DNA of 12,290 nt. It comes from an uncultured Trueperaceae bacterium. GTDB lineage: Bacteria > Deinococcota > Deinococci > Deinococcales > Trueperaceae. Each line of letters starts with the position of its first letter. Within the stretch, counting starts at the first letter, position 1. The translations under genes were made by a program, and so were the position numbers. The notes under the pieces were generated by a model. That model made no database searches. It was not told where the DNA came from and saw only the letters and a list, made by a program, of their open reading frames with translations. Below, piece after piece: positions 7,390 to 12,290 of this stretch. Where the stretch lies: NCBI GenBank assembly GCA_937907415.1, contig CALCHY010000044.1, forward strand, positions 1-12,290. Reading direction: 5' to 3'.

Positions 7390-10300
7390 GGTCAGCCGGC
7401 CTCACCAGCTGCTGCCCTACAGATCCTGGACGCGGAGGCTACCAGCCAGACCTCGGTGGTCGTCACGTTCAACCAGCCAGTAGACGATGCGGCCCTCGAG
7501 GTCGACAACTACGTGATCACCGGCCCTAACGGCGCGCGCCTAAGGATTCTCGCAGCCTACAGATTGGACGGCGGCAGCAAAGTGGTGTTAGCCACAGAGC
7601 CCCAGCAGCTTGTCGCGTACGGACTGCTGGTGCGCGGCGTCGGCCCGGTTGGCGTTAGCTCGGCGCGTCTCGAAGCGCAAGGGGCATTCGGGGGCTCGGG
7701 AACGACCGCCCCGATCGTCGCCAGCGCCGTCGCGCTCTCAAACTCAACCGTGCTCGTGACGTTCGCTGAACCCACCAGCGGCCAGCTCGCCAACATGGGT
7801 AGCGGCGCCTTGGTGCCGGCATATTACGAGATCGCTCTCCCCGACTTGGACGTCCTCGGCGCCGCATACGGCAGTAACGGCACCGATCGCTCCCGCGTTG
7901 TTCTGACCACGGGCTCCATGACCGACCGCGTCTACACCGTCAGGGTCACGAACGTGCTGTCGTCGTCAGGAAACAAGCTCGTGGATCCGTTCCTGAACAC
8001 GGGGTCGTTCAGAGGCATCACCGCCGGTGACCAAGTCGCGCCCGAAGTACTCGAGGTTTACCCCACCAGCAACACCACCGTCGTCATCCGGTTCTCTGAA
8101 CCGGTAGGGCCAAGCGCCGCGGACCCGACTCGGTACGTGATCCTCGACTCCGATGGCAAGGCGTTGCCGATCGCTGGAGCAACGCTCAACGAGTACGGCA
8201 CCGAGGTAACCCTCACGACGTGGCCGATGACGGCAGGGGTCGAGTACCGGTTGATGGAAATCGTGGGAGTGACCGACAAGAACGGCAACCTGCTAGTCGT
8301 AGACGTTACGGCGCCCCCCGTGTTCATCGGAGCGCCAGTGGACGCTGGTCAAGACAAGCAGCCGCCGCGCGTCTTGGGGGCGAACTCCATCAGTAGCACG
8401 CAGGTCGTGGTTACCTTCTCCGAGCCCGTCTACGGCGCAGATGACCCAAGCAAGTACTCCATCGCCGACAGGGCCACCTTCGACGCCGGTACCATTTCCC
8501 AACAAGCGATCGTGATCGTCGAGTCTGCCACCGTAAGCGCCAGCCGGCGCACCGTGACGCTCACGACGCGGCAGCAGTCCGAGATTCTCTATGCGCTGAC
8601 GGTCACGGACGTGGCCGATATCGCGGGGAACCACCTGGCGCCGCCAGACCGCGACCACCCGTTCCAAGTCACCTTCCTTGGCACGGGCGTTTCTGGGATG
8701 GCGGAAGACTTCGATGGAGACGGTCTGTCTGACGCCGCGGAGCAGGCTGGGTGGACGGTGATGATCGTACGCACGGACGGCACGACTGAGTCGCGCAAGG
8801 TCACAAGCGACCCATTCATGGCCGATACCGACGGCGACGGCCAAGGTGATGCCGACGAACGCTATTACCTGACCGACCCACGCAACGCCGACACCGACGG
8901 TGACGGCCTCACCGATTGGGAAGAACTGAACCGCTACTACAGCGAGCCGACCATCATGGACACCGACGGCGACGGGCTGAACGACGGCCTGGAGGCGAAG
9001 TTCTTCGGGACCTCGCCCTTGTTGAGAGATACGGACGGCGACCAACTCTCCGACGACTACGAGATCGGTGCAGACAACCGGAACCCGCGGGTCGCGGACC
9101 TGCCAGCCGTCAGCATCAGGGTCGGGAGCGTCGACTTGCGGCTCGACGTGCGCTTCGAGGAGGCGTCAACGACTGGGACGAGACAGGTCGACGCCAAGTC
9201 GGCGGCCGTGACGCTAGTGCAATCGCAGGAGTCGGCGCAGGCACACGAGACGTCGTCTACGCTCGACTGGTTCATTCAGGGCGGCGCGGAAGTCTGCATC
9301 AAGGGCGGCTGCGAAGAGGCCGATGTGGCTGGCGCCAAGTTCACCGTGGAGGGCGGCGCTAGCGGTGGAACGAGCACCACGTTCTCGACGGCGTCCGTGA
9401 ACGCCACGCAACAGGAGTACGCAACGACCCTCGCCACTGAGGTGGAAGTCTCTGCTGAGGCCACGCTCAACAGGCGGGTGGACGGCGCCTCGATCGCGGT
9501 GGCGTTGAGCCTCACGAACGCAAGCAACATCGCGTTCACCATCCAAGACATAGAGGTCACTGCCTTGCTGCAGGACCCAGCCGATCCAACGAAGCTCGTG
9601 CCGATCGCCACGCTATTCGCTGCATCGAGCAGCCCCATAAGCATCGGGCCACTAACGCCGGAGCGCGGGCCATTCCGCTTCACCAGCAACGACGCCTTCC
9701 CCTCATTGGTTGAGAGCCTCATGGCCAACCCGCGGGGGGTGGTGTTCCGCATCGCCAATTACGACATCACCGACGAGTTCGGGCGTAACTTCGCTTTCGT
9801 AGAGCAAGACGTCAATGATCGCACTGCGTTCCTCGAGGTCAACTACGCTGGCAACCTCCCGCTCGAGCGCTACCAGGCCGCTACGAACAGCACCTTCACC
9901 GACTCTGGTGTGCCCGCTGGCATCACCATGCGGCAGCTACTCGAGGACGTGCTCGGTCTTGAGCATGTTGACGCCGCCGTAGACGCAACCTTGAACCCGA
10001 ACGTGCGCGCCGACGCGGACCTGCTCGACGCTAGCTTCTCCACCCGGGTGTTACCCGACGGCACGTCGGTCCTGTATAGGGTCAAGCGCGTTTCTGCCGA
10101 GCTTACTGACTCCGAGCGCGTCTGGTGGGTGCTTGGCCCGGACGGCAACATCACGCCGGTAGGCACGCGTCCGGGCCGTGACTTCCTCAGCTACCGAGTG
10201 TTCGCGGACCGGGACTACGCCTTCGCGTTCGTTCAGGACTTGGACGAGGACGACGTGGAGGCCATCGAGGAGCTGCTTTACCGCAGCCTCGACTCCAACC

Positions 10301-11931
10301 CCGACTCGGACGGCGACGGCATCCGAGATGGCGACGAGGTTTACGGGCCTTACCAGGGCAACCGCCGCCAGCGTTGGCTTATCCACATGGACGACGGCCG
10401 CGACTCGTACACGACCACTTCTCACCCCGGTCGCGCTGACTCCGACGGTGACGGCCTCACCGACTGCCAGGAGCTCCTCTACGATCCGTCTTGCTCGCTG
10501 GTCACGGTCTACCTCGATGGCAACGGTGTTCCGACCATCAGGCCACGGTCCAACACCGGCGTGAACCACCAGGTGCTGGGCACCACCCGCCTTGCCAAAC
10601 GTACGGACCCGGCGAACCCAGACACCGACGGTGACGGCCTCACCGACCTGGCCGAAGTGATCGGGTTCGCGTACAAGAACCTCAGCGGCGCGACCACGGT
10701 GCTCACCTACCAGACCATCCCTTCCACGCCGTACGCCACCAACCCGCTATCGCGCGACACCGACCTAGACGGCCTCTACGACCGGGCGGAGATGGTGCTC
10801 GGCTCGAATCCCGTTGTGCCTGACGGCGACACGGTGCGCGATAACGACGCAGACGGGCTCGTGAACGCCGTTGAGGCCGCCAGCCAGACGATCACCGTGC
10901 ACCTGGTCGGAGGAACGACCACGCGGCAAGTGACCTCGAACCCTGACCTTACGGACACGGACGGGGACGGCCTGACGGATTGGGAGGAGTACTACGGCTG
11001 CCTGGATCAGAACCGTGACTTCGTCTGCGATTCCGACTTCCGCTTCGGCCCCACCGATCGCAGGAGCGCCGATACCGACGGCGACGGCCTAACCGACCGG
11101 CAGGAAGTGATGGGGGTGCGCTTCGAAGGCGACTCGACCAAGCCCCTGCGGTACACCGACCCCGTGCGTTACGACAGTGACGGGGACGGCACCTCGGACG
11201 GAACGGAAGTGAACACGAGCTGGACCGTCAACGTGGCCGGGCGCGGCGGTTACGTGGTCTGGTCCGACCCGCTGGCAGCCGACGGCGACGGTGATGGCCT
11301 TTCGGACTCTCAAGAACGCGTTCTAGGTACCGACCCCAACAACGCGGACACGGACGGCGACGGAGCCCTCGACGGACTCGAGGCGACGCCCAGCCGGCCG
11401 ACCAGCCCGCTGGTGCCGGACCACCTCGTCACCGTCACGTATCAGACCCTCCAGATAGGCACGAACACCTCCATCTCAGACGGCGACGACGGCGCCAACC
11501 CCGGCGACTTCTACTTCGCGTTCGACGTGCGCCACCCGGACTCCAGCGGAGTACTGCAGCGGCGCAGCGTCGCTCACTCCAGCAGCTTCACCGGGGGTTA
11601 CCCCAACTGCGCGAACGAGGACCAGTCGCTGTGCTGGGGTGCGATCGATGGTGTGCGCGTGATACAGCTCGCGGCGCCGCACGGCATCGAGCTTGGAGCC
11701 TCGTTCACGTTCGCCCTGCCACACACCTCACTCTTCACCATCGAGGGCGTGGTGCAAGAGATCGACCCTGGCCCCGTCGCTGACTACACCTACCGCTTCG
11801 GAGGCCTCGGAGACGCCTCGGCCACCTTCTCGGGTTCGAGCCTGAACAAGGGCAGCTTCTCAATCAGGTTCGCAGGTACGCCTGAGCCCGAACGGCCCGT
11901 GAACGTGACGGCGTACGTGCGGGTCGAGTAA
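7315..11931 (+). CDS. Giant surface lipoprotein: Ig-like domains, 15 calcium loops and a protective-antigen-like (binary toxin B) domain
   Basis: This 1538-residue protein has a lipoprotein signal with lipobox LIGAC (C25). Residues about 37-110, 131-235, 241-337 and 350-455 are four Ig-like (SbsA/Big type) β domains, each with a VVVTFSEPV-like strand and an LTTxxxxxxxYxLxV-like end. Five calcium loops of the DxDxDGxxDxxE type follow (465-583). Residues about 596-945 resemble domain 2 and the adjoining region of Bacillus anthracis protective antigen. Ten further calcium loops span 997-1356. Residues about 1365-1538 are an unassigned β-rich domain with C1432 and C1440. The start is supported by GAAGGGA (7299-7305), 9 bases before the ATG. 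The protein should be anchored to the envelope and rigidified by calcium. Function is unknown: pore formation, adhesion or contact-dependent toxicity are possible, and no enzymatic partner is encoded nearby. Divergent from the STAND regulator. Confidence 0.9.
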   Translation: MRILLVARLRLAALFLGLAALIGACGQPASPAAALQILDAEATSQTSVVVTFNQPVDDAALEVDNYVITGPNGARLRILAAYRLDGGSKVVLATEPQQLVAYGLLVRGVGPVGVSSARLEAQGAFGGSGTTAPIVASAVALSNSTVLVTFAEPTSGQLANMGSGALVPAYYEIALPDLDVLGAAYGSNGTDRSRVVLTTGSMTDRVYTVRVTNVLSSSGNKLVDPFLNTGSFRGITAGDQVAPEVLEVYPTSNTTVVIRFSEPVGPSAADPTRYVILDSDGKALPIAGATLNEYGTEVTLTTWPMTAGVEYRLMEIVGVTDKNGNLLVVDVTAPPVFIGAPVDAGQDKQPPRVLGANSISSTQVVVTFSEPVYGADDPSKYSIADRATFDAGTISQQAIVIVESATVSASRRTVTLTTRQQSEILYALTVTDVADIAGNHLAPPDRDHPFQVTFLGTGVSGMAEDFDGDGLSDAAEQAGWTVMIVRTDGTTESRKVTSDPFMADTDGDGQGDADERYYLTDPRNADTDGDGLTDWEELNRYYSEPTIMDTDGDGLNDGLEAKFFGTSPLLRDTDGDQLSDDYEIGADNRNPRVADLPAVSIRVGSVDLRLDVRFEEASTTGTRQVDAKSAAVTLVQSQESAQAHETSSTLDWFIQGGAEVCIKGGCEEADVAGAKFTVEGGASGGTSTTFSTASVNATQQEYATTLATEVEVSAEATLNRRVDGASIAVALSLTNASNIAFTIQDIEVTALLQDPADPTKLVPIATLFAASSSPISIGPLTPERGPFRFTSNDAFPSLVESLMANPRGVVFRIANYDITDEFGRNFAFVEQDVNDRTAFLEVNYAGNLPLERYQAATNSTFTDSGVPAGITMRQLLEDVLGLEHVDAAVDATLNPNVRADADLLDASFSTRVLPDGTSVLYRVKRVSAELTDSERVWWVLGPDGNITPVGTRPGRDFLSYRVFADRDYAFAFVQDLDEDDVEAIEELLYRSLDSNPDSDGDGIRDGDEVYGPYQGNRRQRWLIHMDDGRDSYTTTSHPGRADSDGDGLTDCQELLYDPSCSLVTVYLDGNGVPTIRPRSNTGVNHQVLGTTRLAKRTDPANPDTDGDGLTDLAEVIGFAYKNLSGATTVLTYQTIPSTPYATNPLSRDTDLDGLYDRAEMVLGSNPVVPDGDTVRDNDADGLVNAVEAASQTITVHLVGGTTTRQVTSNPDLTDTDGDGLTDWEEYYGCLDQNRDFVCDSDFRFGPTDRRSADTDGDGLTDRQEVMGVRFEGDSTKPLRYTDPVRYDSDGDGTSDGTEVNTSWTVNVAGRGGYVVWSDPLAADGDGDGLSDSQERVLGTDPNNADTDGDGALDGLEATPSRPTSPLVPDHLVTVTYQTLQIGTNTSISDGDDGANPGDFYFAFDVRHPDSSGVLQRRSVAHSSSFTGGYPNCANEDQSLCWGAIDGVRVIQLAAPHGIELGASFTFALPHTSLFTIEGVVQEIDPGPVADYTYRFGGLGDASATFSGSSLNKGSFSIRFAGTPEPERPVNVTAYVRVE
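8707..9063 (+). repeat. First calcium-loop cluster (5 DxDxDGxxDxxE repeats)
   Basis: Five 12-residue loops start at residues 465, 504, 526, 549 and 572 of the lipoprotein. Four fit the full pattern; the fifth has Gln at the glycine position (DTDGDQLSDDYE). Such loops coordinate Ca2+ as in thrombospondin type 3 repeats and in domain 1' of PA. The gap after the first loop holds GWTVMIV and then SDPFMAD, an arrangement also seen after the calcium loop of PA. Confidence 0.85.
8890..8915 (+). repeat. 26-bp exact direct repeat, copy 1
   Basis: This stretch, encoding part of a calcium loop, is identical over 26 bases to 10621-10646, about 1.7 kb downstream in the same gene. A third copy at 10438-10463 differs at one base. 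Exact synonymous-site identity suggests recent duplication or gene conversion between calcium-loop segments. Confidence 0.75.
9100..10149 (+). other. Protective-antigen-like (binary toxin B, pore-forming) domain
   Basis: Residues about 596-945 of the lipoprotein. Compared from memory with anthrax PA, local motifs occur in the same order. VGSVDLRLDVRF comes just after the calcium loops. A Ser/Thr/Gly-rich stretch (640-700) sits where PA has its membrane-inserting loop. ATLNRRVDGASIAVALSL corresponds to the PA strand around TARLNANIRYVN. IANYDIT (813-819) corresponds to IATYNFE, DRTAFLEVNY (835-844) to the TTARIIFNG strand, and GITMRQLLEDVLGL (869-882) to DMTLKEALKIAFGF. I could not run a profile search, so this is a motif-level assignment. 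Confidence 0.7.
10303..11382 (+). repeat. Second calcium-loop ladder (10 DxDxDGxxDxxE repeats)
   Basis: Ten loops start at residues 997, 1042, 1103, 1148, 1176, 1214, 1253, 1287, 1323 and 1345 of the lipoprotein. Most match DxDGDGxxDxxE. The loop at 1148 has Leu, and that at 1176 has Ala, at the fourth position; the latter also has Asn instead of the last Asp. Spacers of roughly 10-50 residues include short β pairs (QTITVHLVGGTTT, SWTVNVAGRGGYVVW). The ladder probably forms an extended calcium-stabilised rod between the PA-like domain and the C-terminal domain. Confidence 0.85.
10621..10646 (+). repeat. 26-bp exact direct repeat, copy 2
   Basis: Identical to 8890-8915 and with one mismatch to 10438-10463. 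It encodes the calcium loop starting at residue 1103 of the lipoprotein. Confidence 0.75.
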
Positions 11932-11953
11932 CTTCCAGAGAGGGAGACGGGTT

Positions 11954-11995
11954 GCCCGTGGGCCCGCAGCGTGGTTGCGCTGCGGGCCCACGGGC
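11954..11995 (+). terminator. 18-bp perfect hairpin downstream of the large lipoprotein gene
   Basis: The 18 bases at 11954-11971 (starting GCCCGTGGGCCC) pair without mismatch with 11978-11995 around a 6-base loop, TGGTTG. The hairpin begins 22 bases after the lipoprotein stop codon. No T-run follows (GTTAGG), as is common in GC-rich genomes, but the position and strength make transcription termination the most likely role. Confidence 0.75.
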
Positions 11996-12154
11996 GTTAG
12001 GGGCGGATTTCGCAGCTTCACCGATGACCACAAGGTTAGGCTTGCCCGTTGCTTCGGAACGACTACGCCTCAGGGGCGGTGGACGGGGCTCACGGCCACC
12101 TACACTTGCATCGCTCCTAGGTACAAGCCGACCGAACAGAAGGGACGTCTTACC

Positions 12155-12290
12155 ATGCGCTTTCGCCTAATCCTCCCTCTCCTAGTTGTGCTCAGCGCGG
12201 TTCTGGCGGCGTGCACGCCGCCGACGCTCAACGCCGCCGCGGCGTTCACCTCTCACACGAGCGGCCAGACGATTCACGGCAGCCGCACTA
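12155..12290 (+). CDS. Lipoprotein, N-terminal part (gene runs off the window)
   Basis: The first 45 codons are visible. The protein starts MRFRLILPLL, continues through a hydrophobic core and reaches the lipobox LAAC with the lipidated cysteine at residue 20, so it is an exported lipoprotein. After the cysteine comes TPPTLNAAAAFTSHTSGQ, which looks like a short linker leading into a β-rich domain; too little is present to name it. The start is supported by GAAGGGA (12139-12145) exactly 9 bases before the ATG, the same sequence and spacing as for the large lipoprotein gene. TACACT at 12101-12106 could be a -10 box, but no good -35 accompanies it. The strong hairpin upstream suggests this is a separate transcription unit. 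Confidence 0.8.
   Translation, partial: MRFRLILPLLVVLSAVLAACTPPTLNAAAAFTSHTSGQTIHGSRT

Noticed and set aside
8293..9045. 250-codon open frame on the - strand inside the giant lipoprotein gene
   Set aside because: It is the antisense of Ig-like and calcium-loop codons. The repeated Val/Ala/Gly pattern simply mirrors the DxDGDG repeats.
8707..11382. Dense short repeats as a CRISPR array
   Set aside because: The repeats are codons for calcium loops inside one long open frame, with variable spacing and no constant repeat-spacer unit.
11952..12170. 72-codon open frame between the two lipoprotein genes
   Set aside because: It begins inside the 18-bp hairpin and overlaps the start of the next lipoprotein gene. 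The encoded sequence is low-complexity with no domain.

Overview
High-GC bacterial DNA, densely packed with short intergenic gaps. It carries five complete genes on the + strand, one large gene on the - strand and the 5' end of a further + gene. The mix is a BTAD/STAND/TPR regulator, a META-domain secreted protein, lipoproteins with lipoboxes and calcium-loop repeats, and a metal P-type ATPase. This fits a free-living environmental bacterium. A Deinococcota lineage of the Truepera type is my best guess, but no phylogenetic marker is present and the assignment is inference only.

Layout. (1) 39-2179 is a two-gene metal-efflux operon: a small HMA metallochaperone, then a P1B-type ATPase that lacks its own HMA domain and has an unusual CPG membrane motif. 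(2) After a GC-rich hairpin, 2285-3136 encodes an exported protein with a duplicated Cys-pair module followed by a META (HslJ-like) domain. (3) 3182-4450 encodes a fusion of a CinA/PncC-like domain with an HxGH nucleotidyltransferase domain of the NadD/NMNAT type. (4) A - strand gene (4447-7158) converges on it, their two stop codons sharing the palindrome CTAG. It encodes a large transcriptional regulator with a winged helix, BTAD, NB-ARC/STAND ATPase and TPRs. (5) A divergent intergenic region (about 7159-7314) holds two perfect inverted repeats. (6) 7315-11931 encodes a 1538-residue lipoprotein. Its order is lipobox, four Ig-like domains, five calcium loops, a domain resembling the pore-forming part of anthrax protective antigen, ten more calcium loops, and an unassigned C-terminal domain. 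(7) An 18-bp perfect hairpin follows, then another lipoprotein gene that runs off the window.

The most interesting element is the large lipoprotein. Its calcium loops and central 350 residues follow the order and local motifs of binary-toxin B components such as PA, C2II and Ib. Here they are tethered to the cell envelope and sandwiched between adhesin-like Ig domains and a long calcium ladder. The divergently transcribed STAND regulator is a natural candidate for controlling it, through the palindromes between them. No A-component (enzymatic toxin) gene is visible in the window, so a toxin role is not established.
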